The notes beneath the pieces are model-generated. The model was not told where the DNA came from. It worked only from the letters and a program-made list of their open reading frames with translations, and made no database searches. From positions 46,991,289 through 47,055,288 of the forward strand of contig NC_091292.1 in assembly GCF_038502225.1 (NCBI RefSeq): 64,000 nucleotides of DNA, read 5' to 3'. Position numbers and translations under genes: made by a program. The DNA comes from Cherax quadricarinatus (taxonomy: Eukaryota > Arthropoda > Malacostraca > Decapoda > Parastacidae). This document shows, in pieces, positions 8,914 to 22,074 of this stretch (positions are counted from its first letter, which is position 1; each line of letters begins with the position of its first letter).

Positions 8914-11900
8914 GTGGAAACTTTAATAGGCCTCCGGTGTATGACAGTAAACGTTAATGGTTTGTGTAATAGTGTAAAGAGAGAATGGTTTCGAATGTTT
9001 CTGAATAAATTTAGAGTGGATGTTGTGTTCCTTCAGGAGCATAATTTTAAGGAGGGTAGGGAGTTGGAGATGGAGGGGTTTCGGGTGGTAACCCTGCCAT
9101 CTGCCCGTTTGAAAGGAGGGGTGGGTATATTAATTAGGGAGGCGAGCCCGTTTGTTTTGCAGAGAAGTGAGGGGGGAGGGGGGAGGGTGTTGCGCGTAGA
9201 TGGTTTGTGGATGGGAAAACGTGTGGCCTTTATTAACGTATATGCGCCTGCTGAGAATAACGTACAGGTGAAGCAGGAGTTTGTGTGTAAAGACCTTGTG
9301 TTTTTTTCCGTGCATTACCGGAGGTGGCAATAGTAGGAGGTGATTGGAACTGCGTCATTAGGAGGGCTGATGTGGAACCGAAAGGGGCAGGTTATGCGTC
9401 AGTGGCCCTACGAGATTTATTGAGGGATATTAGGTTAAGGGACGCATTCGAGGGGGGGGGGCGTGGGAGACAGAGCATACATTTGTTTGGAGAGGGTATG
9501 CAGCGAGGTTAGATAGAGTGTATCTTTCTCACGGGGTTGTAGTGAGATCTTTCAAAACTGTAGAAGTAGCATGGTCGGATCATAGAGCAGTGTTGGTGGA
9601 GGTTGGGTGGGAGGCGCTTGCAGAAATATACAGGAGTTACTGGAAATTAAATATAAGTGCATTGAGTGATGAGGAGGGGTTAGCGGGATTTTCTGTCCTA
9701 TGGAAGGAGCTTAGCGAGGAGGCACAGGGAGTGGAAGATGTCGTACAATGGTGGGATTGTGTAGCCAAGGAAAGGATTAGGAAATATTATGTGGGGGTGG
9801 GCAAACGTATAAATGATTTAAAATATGGCCTTTCAAATTATTTAGAGGACAGGTTAAGGGGCTATTATGGGAAGAGGGCTGTGGGGGCAACTATCCTATG
9901 GATGAAATTGTCGAGGTCAAGGGGAGACTGAGGGAGTTACAAAATGAGAGGTTTCAAGCGGTAAGGGTGCAGGCAGGGGTAGAGGAGGTGCTTTGGGGAG
10001 ACAAGCCATCGGCGTGTGTGTTGCGACGTCAAAAACAAAGACAGCAGGTTACAGCTATTCCGAGGTTAAAGGTACATGAGATGGCGGGGGGTTATAGAAT
10101 GGGTCAGGAGATACTAATTACGAAAGGAATGTGTGCATATGCAGATAAATGGTATGAAGGGTATTGGACAAGTGGGAAGGTGGGGAATGTGGATTCAGAG
10201 AAGGTGTGTGAGTATGTGACGTGTAATTTAGGGAATAGTGATAGAAAGGCTTTAGGGGGGGTAATAACTGAAGAGGAAATAGAGTTGGCTTTAAGGGGAA
10301 TGAGGAAGGGCAAAGCACCGGGAATAGACGGTCTCCCGGCTGAATTTTACCTCCAACATTGGGAGGTGATAAGGGGATTCATGATGAAGGAGAAGGGTGT
10401 GATGGGGGACAAGCAAGCAACAGCAGTTGTAGTGTTGGTCCAGAAGGGTAAGGGGCAGCACACCCTCAAGGAGTACCGTGCCATATCTCTGTTATGTGCT
10501 GATTATAAGTTGTTCGCTAAAGTCTTGGGTAATCGGTTTAAATGTGAGGTAGGGAGAGTGGTTTCGAAAACACAGTATGGTTTGCCTGGAAGGTCGATGA
10601 TTGAGGGTCATGGAATACTGAGAAGTTTTGTGGAGTCAAAAGGAGGGGGGTGGGACGGAGGGCGGCGTTGTTGTCCTTAGACTGGCAGGGGGTCTATGAC
10701 AGGGTGGAAAGGGGAGCATTGGGAGCTATACTTAGGAGGCAGGGTTATGGGGAAGAAATAGTTAATTGGGTAACCACGTTGTACAATGGAGCTAAGATGA
10801 GGGTACAGATTAATGGATGCTTGGGGAGGAGATTGTAATGGGTAGGGGACTTAGGCAGGGGTGTCCCATGTCACAAATGTTGTTTGCGTGCATTCAGGAC
10901 CCCTTCTATAGAATGGTTGAAAGTTGTGTATGTGACACGAGTGGAGGTGTGGGGGAGGTCGGGAAAGTGTGGCCTGGAATAATAGGATATGTAGACGATA
11001 CAACAGTCCTGGTTCGAGAGGGGATGGCGTTGGGTGTTTTGGATGATGCTGTGCAACAGTTCGGAAATGCAACAGGGATGCAGGTAAATAGAGAGCAGTC
11101 AGTGATCAGGGGGTTGGGTGAGTGGGTGGAGGGGGGGGGGAGATGTAACGTTGTGAGGAAACAAACGGTGTCTTTAAAAATTTGTGGTATCACCTATAAG
11201 GATGACTTGGATGCTGCTCGAGAGGAAAACTCGAATAGATTAATGGAAAGGATTCAGGGGCGTCTGGGTGCATTGCGACCTCATCATCTGACTCTCGTGC
11301 AACGAGTGATTGTTATAAATGTATTATTGTATAGTAAGGTTTGGCACGTAGCAGCCGTGTTCCCATTAACAGGGACGGCGATTGTGGGAATTCTGAGACG
11401 AGTGTTTAACTTTTTGTGGGGTTCAAGGTGCGATTGGCTGAGGAGAGAGGTTGTAATGTTACCTGTGCGCCAGGGTGGGTTGGGGTTGATGGATCTGAGG
11501 AGGATTAAATGTGTGTTTCTTAAATGGGAGATTTTGCGCGAAGGTGAGTGGAGGGCAGCTGGGAAAAGTACATGATAGGTTGGGTAAGTTGTATGGTGGT
11601 GTGGAGTTGAGGGAATGTGAAACTGTTTCGAGGGCTTTAATGTTGGTTAGAGAACTCAGGAAAATTCGAGTAGGGGTTTTGTGTAGGCTGCTTGAAGAAA
11701 GGATTGTTGTACCAGTTGAGGGATTGTTCCCCATGTATGCATGGAAGAGTATTTGGTATAGGTTTAGCAAGTCGAAGTTAAAGCCTAGGGTAAGGGAGGT
11801 AACATATCGTTTTCTGCATGGCATACTACCGTCGGGGAAGGTACTAAGAACCAGAGGGGTAATTGTGGGCGGAAGGTGTGGAATCTGTGGGGAGGATGAG

Positions 11901-12274
11901 ACGGCGTTCCATGCAGTATACTTTTGTGGGGGACTGGAGGGTGTTAGGTATTGGTTAAGTAGGGTTGTACAGGGGGTGGGGGTCCGAGGGGTGTCGGTTC
12001 TGCGTGCACTAAGCCTGGATGTGGGAGGGTTCGATGAGTGTGTTATAAGAGCTTTGGATTATATAATAGTGGATTATATATATATATATCGTGGGTGATG
12101 AGGGGGAGGGGGGATTGTGAGGTGCGGAGGCGGGTACTAGCGGTAACGGTTTATCGTACGATGTGTCGTAATAGAGAACTGTATGGGAGGAGGTGGGAGA
12201 AGGATTTTTCGGAAGGGTATAGAATGTTAACGTTAGGGTTTCTCATGAATCTACGACTTGGGCTGAGTGAGTAA
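8914..12274 (+). pseudogene. LINE ORF2: endonuclease, reverse transcriptase, C-terminal zinc finger (frameshifted)
   Basis: Read across several frame changes. The endonuclease at 8,914-9,600 has an LQEHN box, YAP, GDWNCV, DRVYLS and SDHR (the catalytic His). The reverse transcriptase at about 10,260-11,200 has KAPGIDGLPAEFY, YRAISLL, LRQGCPMS and GYVDDTTV. The C-terminal finger CX2CX7HX4C (CGICGEDETAFHAVYFC) is near 11,878-11,930. Frame changes lie near 9,310 (T-run), 9,450 (run of ten G), 9,900, 10,640 (G-run), 10,820, 11,540 and 12,065 (TA run). The protein nicks target DNA and primes reverse transcription of its own RNA. All catalytic boxes are readable, so inactivation looks recent or partly technical. 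Confidence 0.8.
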
Positions 12275-13381
12275 ACGGGGGGGGTTGGGGATTACATACG
12301 AGAAGGGGGAATTTCAGGGGGACACAGCGGGGTCGCCTCCTGGGGAGGGGTGAGAGTGAGGTGTATGTGGGCACAGAAGGTGTAGATGTGTGGCAGAAGT
12401 GTATGTAGCATGCAAGTGGGCACAGAAAACAAAGGTGATATCAAGTAATTACGTAGTAACGAATGGAGAATTCTGTGTTTGATGTGTCAGGGTCGTCATG
12501 ACCTTCTTCATGTATTAAGTGTGAATGGTGTCAAGATTATAGGTGTAAGACCTTGAAGAGTTTTTGGGCTTATGTAGAGTGTGCGTTTATAGCCTTTATT
12601 GGGCATATTTCATGTGCGATAATCGTATCGCAATGAGAGGTTATTTAAATTATGTTGTTTGTGTTTAGTGTTGGGGTTTTTTTAGCGAGTGTACTGACTT
12701 TATTCTAGCATTATATAATGTGCTCATCCAGTTGATGAGAGATGGAGCGCTACTGACTTCCATAAATTTGTAATGCCTCGTTAAAAATTTGTAATGGGAG
12801 AGTATGGTTTAGTCTCTTACTTTATATAATGTGCTCAGGCGGTGGAAGAGGCTGTATTAATATTTAGTAATATTTATTAATATTTATTTAGTATAAGTGT
12901 GAGGCTTAGGATTTTCATTTTTTTCAATGCTTAAAGAGGGATTGTAGTGAGGCACGTATGTATGTTTTTAGGTAATTCTTATTGTATAGGGGTTAATTTT
13001 GGGAAGTGCATGTATTTTATTTTTTTTTTAACTGAGATTGTGATGTAGGTCATTCCTCTGATTATCTACTGTGAAGGTTGTGAACCTTTGTCATATGTCA
13101 GTCATAGTATGTTAACTATACAAATCTGAAAGGCTTATATAGTTTATATTTTATATAGTTTATATAGTTATATAGTTTATATTGTTTATATTATAGTAGT
13201 ATGTTATATGGAAAAATTTGTGAGTGTATATGGGTAACCTCTTTTATGTCAATTACAATGTGTTGTTAAAACTTGTTAGTGTATGTTCTGTAGGATTGAG
13301 GATCCTACTGTACCCATTTTATATCTTTTTATTTAATAATAAGCTGTAAAACTTTAAATGAATAAAATAAAATAAAAAAAA
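12275..13381 (+). other. 3' UTR and A-rich tail of the Tx1/L1-type LINE
   Basis: AT-rich, non-coding. It ends in repeated AATAAA strings directly before the second copy of the 11-bp target duplication. Confidence 0.8.
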
Positions 13382-13500
13382 TTCAAGACTAGTGAACTAA
13401 ACACATCATCTACAGGCTGAAAAAGCCACTTGCAGCCGATAAGTTTTTATATTAATGAGACACACATGATATATTGTCTCATTCTTCAACAATATTCCAG
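13382..13500 (+). repeat. Decayed relative of the 59-746 hammerhead element (LINE target)
   Basis: The phrase around 13,384-13,424 (aactaaacacatcat and acaggctga) aligns with the segment at about 174-214 of the hammerhead element, and 13,474-13,493 resembles its 'gtgtctcaatcttcaac' part. The catalytic core is not preserved. Confidence 0.45.
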
Positions 13501-13622
13501 CCTGACACAACAGCAACAGAGAATGACTTTAACATCCTGTTGCGAACAATTGTTTAGCAGTACCAAATACAACTAGCTGGTCCAGCTCCATATACAAACA
13601 TACACTGTCGCACACACGCGCG

Positions 13623-13761
<139 letters not shown>

Positions 13762-13777
13762 AGTATAGTTTTCTACA

Positions 13778-13905
13778 GAGCAAGGAACTTCCGGTTTAGG
13801 CTTTCCACGGAGCGAGGAACTTCCGGTTTGGGCCTTCTACAGAGCGAGGACTTCCGGTTTAGGCCTTCCACTGAGCGAGGTATCCGGTCTAGGACCAGCA
13901 GCTGG
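13778..13905. repeat. Subterminal tandem repeats of element A, left end
   Basis: Three to four units of about 33 bp containing GGAACTTCCGGTTTAGG and GAGCGAGG. The mirror set is at about 26,425-26,570. Subterminal repeats are where transposases of foldback and TIR elements often bind, but no such protein is known here. Confidence 0.75.
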
Positions 13906-14037
13906 AGGGTCACCTTTTCACACCTATGTGCTAATGACCATGACCTCGCCCTCGAGACTACCTCACCCTTGACCTCGCCCTCGAGACTACCTCACCCTTG
14001 ACCCCCCCAACCAATACCCCCACCCACGACTCCCCCT

Positions 14038-14165
14038 TTGCGACCCCCGTCGCGCCGCGCGCCCGCGCGCCCGCCCGCGCGCCCCGCCCGCGCGCCCCCC
14101 CGCGCCCTTCGCGACCCCCGCGCGCGCCCGCCCGCGCGCCCGCCCGCGCCCTTCGCAACCCCCAC
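14038..14165. repeat. GC-rich block of element A, left arm
   Basis: Almost pure C/G runs of CGCGCCCGC type. The mirror block at about 26,155-26,345 is longer. Open frames on both strands are low-complexity (Arg/Ala/Gly/Pro) artefacts. Confidence 0.85.
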
Positions 14166-14209
14166 CCGCGCCTTCTGCTGCGCCTTCTGCAGCGCCGTCC
14201 GGATCGCCC

Positions 14210-14850
14210 CCACGCCCCGATTTTTTTTTCTTATGATCTCCTTGGATCAAGGTTTTTGGATTCTCCCCTATGGGGTTTCGAATTTTTTTTTTGAATTTCA
14301 TTTTCTTGTGCTCTCCATCTCCTCGTATCAAATTTTTGAGGTTCCCCCTCTCACTTTCACCCCATCCCAAAATTTCTCGATATTACCAAGTTTTTGGATT
14401 CCCCCCTATGGGGGTTTCGAAAGTCTCCATCTCCTCAGATCAAATTTTTAAGGTTCCCCCTCCCACTTTCACCCCCCAACCCCAAAAATTTCTCGATAAT
14501 ACAAGTTTTTTGGATTCCCCCCTATGGGGTTTTCGAAATTCTCCAATTCCTCGGATCAAGGTTTTTTTGGGTACCCCTCCTTTCACCCCCATCCCCAAAA
14601 AATTTCTCAATATCAAAGTCGCCATCTCCTCGGATCCCCCTCCCACTTTCACCCCCCAACCCCAAAAAATTTCTCGACAATACCATGACTCCATCTCCTC
14701 GGATCAAGTTTTTGGATCCCCCTATGGGGTTTTCGAAATTCTCCATCTCCTTGGATCAAGTTTTTTTTGGATTCCCCCCTATGGGGTTTTCGAAATTCCT
14801 CGGATCAAGTTTTTGGAATCCCCCCTCTGGGGGTAAGCATTCAAAATAGA
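14210..14850. repeat. Modular tandem repeats (about 60 bp) in the outer left arm of element A
   Basis: Repeated modules with 'ctccatctcctcggatcaag' and 'ttggattcccccctatgggg'. The right arm (25,500-26,150) has the same modules in a different number and order, so this is where the two arms have diverged. Elements B and C carry the same modules. Confidence 0.8.
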
Positions 14851-15359
14851 CTCCTCCTATGGGGGCATGCTTACTACAGGTCTAATGAAGGGTGTTTACT
14901 CGACGGTCAGTGACGTCACGCGATGACCCCCACACACACAGGCTGAATCATGACGACCCTTTTAGTTAATAAGGGGATATAGTACCTACATCATAGGGAA
15001 AACATTTTCACTCTTAACCCAGGTTAATCCAAATAATTTCACATTTTTGTTTCGTTAATACCCACAACAATCCAACAATTTCTTTACAACACAAGTCTAG
15101 ACATTTTTTTAACTATTTCATCTCAGGTCACTCCCCACGAAGTAACCTCCTCCCCACCCTCCCGAACCCTCACACTCCAACCAACACCTCACAATTTTCA
15201 CTCATAACCCCCAATTTTTCTCGTTTTAACCCTTTTAGTTCATTAAAGTTAATAAGGGGATACAGTACATCAGAAAGTCACCACAACACTTATAACCACT
15301 TTTCGATAAATTCACTAGTCACAATTTTACATATTACGAAGTTAATACGCACACACACC

Positions 15360-17640
15360 TCACTTTGAACACCTTCAAAACACTCTCTTAAATCATTTGA
15401 ATACTCACAAAAATACCTTTATACATTTCCAAACAACACTGAAATACTCCAAAACATCATTCGAACACCCCCAAAATCACCTCTGAATACTCCCAGAACA
15501 CCTTCATAAGTACTCTTGCACATCATTTGAACACCTTCATAAGTACTCTCATAATCATTTGTACACCTTCAAAAAACACCTTTGAATGCTCACATAAACA
15601 CCCTTGAACACCTTCAAAACACCTTTGAATAACCTCAAAACACCTTTGAACACCTTCAAAACACCCTTGAACACCCTTGATCACCTTCAAAAAAACAACA
15701 TTTGAACACACTCAAAACACCTTTGAACACCTTTGAACATTTCCAAACAACACTGAAACACTGCCAAAAACACCATTTGAGTACTCCCAAATACACCACT
15801 GAATACTAAAACACCACTGAATACACTCAAAACACCACCAAAATCACCATGAAACACTTCCAAAAAACACAATTTGAGTACTCCCAATTACACCACTGAA
15901 TACTACTAAAACACTGCTGAATTCAATCAAAACACCCTTCAACACCTTCAAAACACCTTTGAACACCTTTGAACATTTCCAAAAACACTATTTGAGTACT
16001 CCCAATTACACCACTGATTACTACTAAAACACCGCTGAATTCAATCAAAACACCCTTCAACACCTTCAAACACCCTTGAACACCTTCAAAACACTCTTGA
16101 ACACCTTCAAAAACACCTTTGAACATTTCCAAAACACTATTTGAGTACTCCCAATTACACCACTGATTACTACTAAAACACCGCTGAATTCAATCAAAAC
16201 ACCCTTCAACACCTTCAAACACCCTTGAACACCTTCAAAACACTCTTGAATACCTTCAAAAACACCTTTGAACATTTCCAATCAACACTGAAACACTTCC
16301 AAAAAACACAATTTGAGTACTCCCAATTACACCACTGAATACTACTAAAACACCGCTGAATTCAATCAAAACACCCTTCAACACCTTCAAAACACCTTTG
16401 AACACCTTCAAAACACATTTGAACACCTTCAAAACACTCTCATAATCATTTGAACACACTCAAAACACCTTTGAATAACCTCAAAACACCTTTGAACACC
16501 TTCAAAACACCTTTGAACACCTTTGAACATTTCCAAAACACTATTTGAGTACTCCCAATTACACCACTGATTACTACTAAAACACCGCTGAATTCAATCA
16601 AAACACCCTTCAACACCTTCAAACACCCTTGAACACACTCAAAACACCCTTCAACACCTTCAAAACACCTTTGAACACCTTCAAAACACCTTTGAATACA
16701 TTCAAAACACTCATAATCATTTGAACACCTTCAAAAACACCTTTGAATAACCTCAAAACACCTTTGAACACCTTCAAAACACCCTTGAACACCCTTGATC
16801 ACCTTCAAAAAAAACAACATTTGAACACACTCAAAACACCTTTGAACACCTTTGAACATTTCCAAACAACACTGAAACACTTCCAAAAACACCATTTGAG
16901 TACTCCCAAATACACCACTGAATACTAAAACACCACTGAATACACTCAAAACACCACCAAAATCACCATAAACTAAGATCAACACCCACATCCCACAACA
17001 CCCACAACCCACAACACCCACAATTTTTTCTCGTTTTAGCCCTTTTAGTTCATTAAAGTTAATAAGGGGACACACTACATCAGAAAAAGTCCCAACAACA
17101 ACCCACTTATAACATTTTTTTTCTGTATCTCTAGTTCGACAACAACACCCACAACACCCACATCCCACAACACCCATGAACATTTCCAAAACACTATTTG
17201 AGTACTCCCAATTACACCACTGATTACTACTAAAACACCGCTGAATTCAATCAAAACACCCTTCAACACCTTCAAACACCCTTGAACACACTCAAAACAC
17301 CCTTCAACACCTTCAAAACACCTTTGAACACCTTCAAAACACCTTTGAACACATTCAAAACACTCTCATAATCATTTGAACACACTTAAAACACCTTTGA
17401 ATAACCTCAAAACACCTTCGAACACCTTCAAAACACCCTTGAACACCCTTGATCACCTTCAAAAAAACAACATTTGAACACACTCAAAACACCTTTGAAC
17501 ACCTTTGAACATTTCCAAGCAACACTGAAACACTTCCAAAAACACCATTTGAGTACTCCCAAATACACCACTGAATACTAAAACACCACTGAATACACTC
17601 AAAACACCACCAAAATCACCATAAACTAAGATCAACACCC
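15360..17640. repeat. 21-bp minisatellite, left arm of element A
   Basis: Unit close to gaacaccttcaaaacaccttt, with higher-order variants and short insertions that contain 'ttcggtatctctagttcgac'. The mirror is at about 22,720-25,000. Because 21 is divisible by three, the opposite strand shows long frames of a seven-residue repeat, which are not credible genes. Confidence 0.85.
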
Positions 17641-17919
17641 ACATCCCACAACACCCACAACCCACAACACCCACAATTTTTTCTCGTTTTATCTAATTTC
17701 ATCAGAAAGTCACAACACCCACACCCCCCATTTTTTTCTCGTTTTAACCCTTTTAGTTCATTAAAGTTAATAAGGGGCCACACTACATCAGAAAAAGTCA
17801 CAAAAACAACCCACTTATAACGTCTTTTCGGTATCTCTAGTTCGACAACAACACCCACATCCCACATCACCCACATCCCACATCCCCCACACACACACAC
17901 AGACACACACACACACATC

Positions 17920-18285
17920 CCTAACCTAGCCTAACCTAACTTATCCTAACCTAGCCTAACCTAACCTAACCTAACCTAACCTAACTTATCCTAACCTAGC
18001 CTAACCTAACCTAACCTTACCTAAATTATCCTAACCTAACCTAACCTAGCCTAACCTAACCTAACTTAACCTAACCTAACCTAACCGAACCTACCCTAAC
18101 CTAACCTTACCTAACCTAACCTAGCCTAACCTAACCTAACCTAACTTAACCTAACCCAACCTAACCTAACCTAGCCTAACCTAACTTAACCTAACCTAAC
18201 CTAACCTACCCTAACCTAACCTAACCTAACCTATCTTAACCTTACCTAACCTAACCTAGCCGAACCTATCCTAACCTAACCTAAA
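17920..18285. repeat. CCTAA (telomere-type) array, left arm, block 1
   Basis: About 365 bp of CCTAA repeats with scattered CCTAG, CTTAA and similar variants. The mirror TTAGG block is at 22,075-22,440. Confidence 0.95.
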
Positions 18286-18630
18286 ATATATTGGAACACT
18301 TCCAAAATACATTAGAGTACTCCAGAATTACTTTGAACGACTCCATTTTTTTTGGATATTTCCAAATTAGTTTTGAAAACTTTATCGTAAAATCGAACAT
18401 TATTTTCTTGTTGGTAAAACACACTCAATGGTAGAAATATTTACTCGATTTCCGAATAGAAGCACTGTCCTCGCTCTGAGAGACTCATTGTGGGTCACCC
18501 CAACACATGGTGTAATGCGCTTCACACCCAAGGTAGAACATAACACCTGCGTCAACTCAGGACAGACAGGCGCCATGTAATGCGGGTAACATCCAAGGTA
18601 GAAAATCATCTCTTTCCAGACCAACTGTCT

Positions 18631-19020
18631 ATCCTAACCTAACCTAACCTAACCTAATTCCTAACCTAACCTAACCTCACCTAACCGAACCTAACCTAAC
18701 TCCATCAATCACCTCTATCCTAACCTAACCTAACCTAACCTAACCCAACCTAACTCCATCAAACACCTCTATCCTAACCTAACCTAACCTATCCTAACCT
18801 AACCTAACTCCATCAAACACCTCGAATACTACCTAACTTAACCTAACCTAACCTTACCTAACCTACCGAACCTAACCTAACCTAACCTAACCTATCCTAA
18901 CCTGTCCCAACCTAACCTAACCTAACCTATCCTAACCTAACCTAACCTAACCTAACCTAACTTATCCTAAGCTAACCTAACCTAACTTATCCTAACCTAA
19001 CCTATCCTAACCTAACCTAA
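18631..19020. repeat. CCTAA (telomere-type) array, left arm, block 2
   Basis: CCTAA repeats broken by short phrases such as ccatcaaacacctc. The mirror is at 21,339-21,729. The stretch between the two blocks (18,286-18,630) is non-telomeric, with no recognised gene. Confidence 0.95.
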
Positions 19021-20164
19021 ACACTGACTAACTTTGAACCAACTCTGAACACCACTGATCTTCTTCAAAAAATGCTCTGCACATCATTTGAACACCTTCA
19101 AAAAAACACCATCAAACACCTCCGAATACTCCCAAAAAAACACTACTGATTACTACCAAATCACCACTGAATACTACCAATCACCGTCAAAATCACCAGA
19201 AACTAAGTTTAACATCACCATCTAACATCCTTTTTATAGAAATCCCCTCAAATCACTATAACCAAGAACTCCCTCCCCATTTGGCGCATAAAAAAAAAAA
19301 GCATGAACACAAACCTAATACGCAAACACTTAGTACATGATCACCATCAACTGAAAACATATCTTATACACACACATAATATAAGACAATCACCAACTAC
19401 AATCACCCATGTTCACTTACCTCAAAATCACTAATATCACAGAAAACAATCATTTTTATAAACATTTCACACACACACACACACACACAAAAAAAATCAT
19501 ATTTGACAATATCTAAGCGCACTCACCTCACTACCACCAACACACGATGTCTCACCTCACAGGACCGACGAGCTCACCTCCAGTGACGTCACACTCCCAT
19601 TGTGTTACTTGGTGGTTGGTAACATCACACCTAACCCCCCTTGTTTCAACCTGTTGTACCCTACATTATCTAAGAACACTATATCCAAGACGATTACCAG
19701 ATTTTATGATCCCCAACACCAAGATCACAGAAAACACACATTTTTATAATTATTCACACAAAAATCACGATCACCAATTCCATATCATGTTTACCGTCAT
19801 CTATCAACACTAATCACCAAGATCACCAAAAAATCTAAGATCATGCATCTCAAAACTACTATGATCACTGAAAACACTTATTTTTTAAACATTCGCACAA
19901 AAATAAGACATACACAAAAATACCACAACACTTCCACCAACATCTATAACATATCACTATCACAAAAAAAAATAATACACAAACACCCACATATTATACA
20001 TTTCAATTGGAAATTTAAGACATGAGACATACACACCAAATCTAAGACATTCACCTCCAACTAAGACATACACATCACCCTTAAAACTTCCTTCCTTATT
20101 CATTCCGCATATCTCCTAGAGCTGTTTTAACCCCGACGGATCCACCACGACGTAGGAGCCAGAG

Positions 20165-20196
20165 TGTAGTAGGTGGTGTTGGAGTGGTGATGGTTC
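20165..20196. other. Central 32-nt loop of element A
   Basis: Asymmetric spacer at the axis of the palindrome. It differs at only a few positions from the 32-nt spacer of element B (61,325-61,356), although both are unpaired positions in a cruciform. Confidence 0.85.
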
Positions 20197-21338
20197 CTCT
20201 GGCTCCTACGTCGTGGTGGATCCGTCGGGGTTAAAACAGCTCTAGGAGATATGCGGAATGAATAAGGAAGGAAGTTTTAAGGGTGATGTGTATGTCTTAG
20301 TTGGAGGTGAATGTCTTAGATTTGGTGTGTATGTCTCATGTCTTAAATTTCCAATTGAAATGTATAATATGTGGGTGTTTGTGTATTATTTTTTTTTGTG
20401 ATAGTGATATGTTATAGATGTTGGTGGAAGTGTTGTGGTATTTTTGTGTATGTCTTATTTTTGTGCGAATGTTTAAAAAATAAGTGTTTTCAGTGATCAT
20501 AGTAGTTTTGAGATGCATGATCTTAGATTTTTTGGTGATCTTGGTGATTAGTGTTGATAGATGACGGTAAACATGATATGGAATTGGTGATCGTGATTTT
20601 TGTGTGAATAATTATAAAAATGTGTGTTTTCTGTGATCTTGGTGTTGGGGATCATAAAATCTGGTAATCGTCTTGGATATAGTGTTCTTAGATAATGTAG
20701 GGTACAACAGGTTGAAACAAGGGGGGTTAGGTGTGATGTTACCAACCACCAAGTAACACAATGGGAGTGTGACGTCACTGGAGGTGAGCTCGTCGGTCCT
20801 GTGAGGTGAGACATCGTGTGTTGGTGGTAGTGAGGTGAGTGCGCTTAGATATTGTCAAATATGATTTTTTTTTGTGTGTGTGTGTGTGTGTGAAATGTTT
20901 ATAAAAATGATTGTTTTCTGTGATATTAGTGATTTTGAGGTAAGTGAACATGGGTGATTGTAGTTGGTGATTGTCTTATATTATGTGTGTGTATAAGATA
21001 TGTTTTCAGTTGATGGTGATCATGTACTAAGTGTTTGCGTATTAGGTTTGTGTTCATGCTTTTTTTTTTATGCGCCAAATGGGGAGGGAGTTCTTGGTTA
21101 TAGTGATTTGAGGGGATTTCTATAAAAAGGATGTTAGATGGTGATGTTAAACTTAGTTTCTGGTGATTTTGACGGTGATTGGTAGTATTCAGTGGTGATT
21201 TGGTAGTAATCAGTAGTGTTTTTTTGGGAGTATTCGGAGGTGTTTGATGGTGTTTTTTTGAAGGTGTTCAAATGATGTGCAGAGCATTTTTTGAAGAAGA
21301 TCAGTGGTGTTCAGAGTTGGTTCAAAGTTAGTCAGTGT

Positions 21339-21729
21339 TTAGGTTAGGTTAGGATAGGTTAGGTTAGGATAAGTTAGGTTAGGTTAGCTTAGGATAAGTT
21401 AGGTTAGGTTAGGTTAGGTTAGGTTAGGATAGGTTAGGTTAGGTTAGGTTGGGACAGGTTAGGATAGGTTAGGTTAGGTTAGGTTAGGTTCGGTAGGTTA
21501 GGTAAGGTTAGGTTAGGTTAAGTTAGGTAGTATTCGAGGTGTTTGATGGAGTTAGGTTAGGTTAGGATAGGTTAGGTTAGGTTAGGATAGAGGTGTTTGA
21601 TGGAGTTAGGTTGGGTTAGGTTAGGTTAGGTTAGGTTAGGATAGAGGTGATTGATGGAGTTAGGTTAGGTTCGGTTAGGTGAGGTTAGGTTAGGTTAGGA
21701 ATTAGGTTAGGTTAGGTTAGGTTAGGATA
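21339..21729. repeat. TTAGG array, right arm, block 2
   Basis: Inverted copy of 18,631-19,020. Confidence 0.95.
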
Positions 21730-22074
21730 GACAGTTGGTCTGGAAAGAGATGATTTTCTACCTTGGATGTTACCCGCATTACATGGCGCCTGTCTGTCCT
21801 GAGTTGACGCAGGTGTTATGTTCTACCTTGGGTGTGAAGCGCATTACACCATGTGTTGGGGTGACCCACAATGAGTCTCTCAGAGCGAGGACAGTGCTTC
21901 TATTCGGAAATCGAGTAAATATTTCTACCATTGAGTGTGTTTTACCAACAAGAAAATAATGTTCGATTTTACGATAAAGTTTTCAAAACTAATTTGGAAA
22001 TATCCAAAAAAAATGGAGTCGTTCAAAGTAATTCTGGAGTACTCTAATGTATTTTGGAAGTGTTCCAATATATT

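Larger units (their letters stand above)
7545..13381 (+). mobile_element. Full-length Tx1/L1-type LINE with target-site duplication
   Basis: A 5.8-kb non-LTR retrotransposon: 5' UTR (7,545-7,675), ORF1 with zinc knuckle, ORF2 with AP-like endonuclease, reverse transcriptase and C-terminal zinc finger, and a 1.1-kb 3' UTR ending in AATAAAATAAAATAAAAAAA. The 11-bp sequence ttcaagactag occurs immediately before (7,534-7,544) and after it (13,382-13,392), so both ends are defined. The phrase GLPAEFY and the YVDD catalytic box point to the Tx1/L1 group. Several frameshifts make it inactive as written. Some of these fall in homopolymers and could be sequence errors. Confidence 0.85.

Noticed and set aside
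13987..14451. Arg/Ala/Gly/Pro-rich frames in the GC blocks (also 26,116-26,500, 55,517-55,940, 62,551-63,017)
   Set aside because: Low-complexity translation of CGCGCC-type repeats, open on both strands.
15523..17200. Long minus-strand frames (up to about 150 codons) rich in a Phe-Glu-Gly-Val-Gln-Arg-Cys type repeat
   Set aside because: They are the translation of a 21-bp minisatellite, appear identically in the inverted arm, lack starts in context and show no codon signal.
18400..18624. 74-codon frame present identically in both arms of element A (18,400-18,624 minus; 21,735-21,959 plus)
   Set aside because: Identity simply reflects arm identity. No recognised domain, and no third copy in element B to show conservation.
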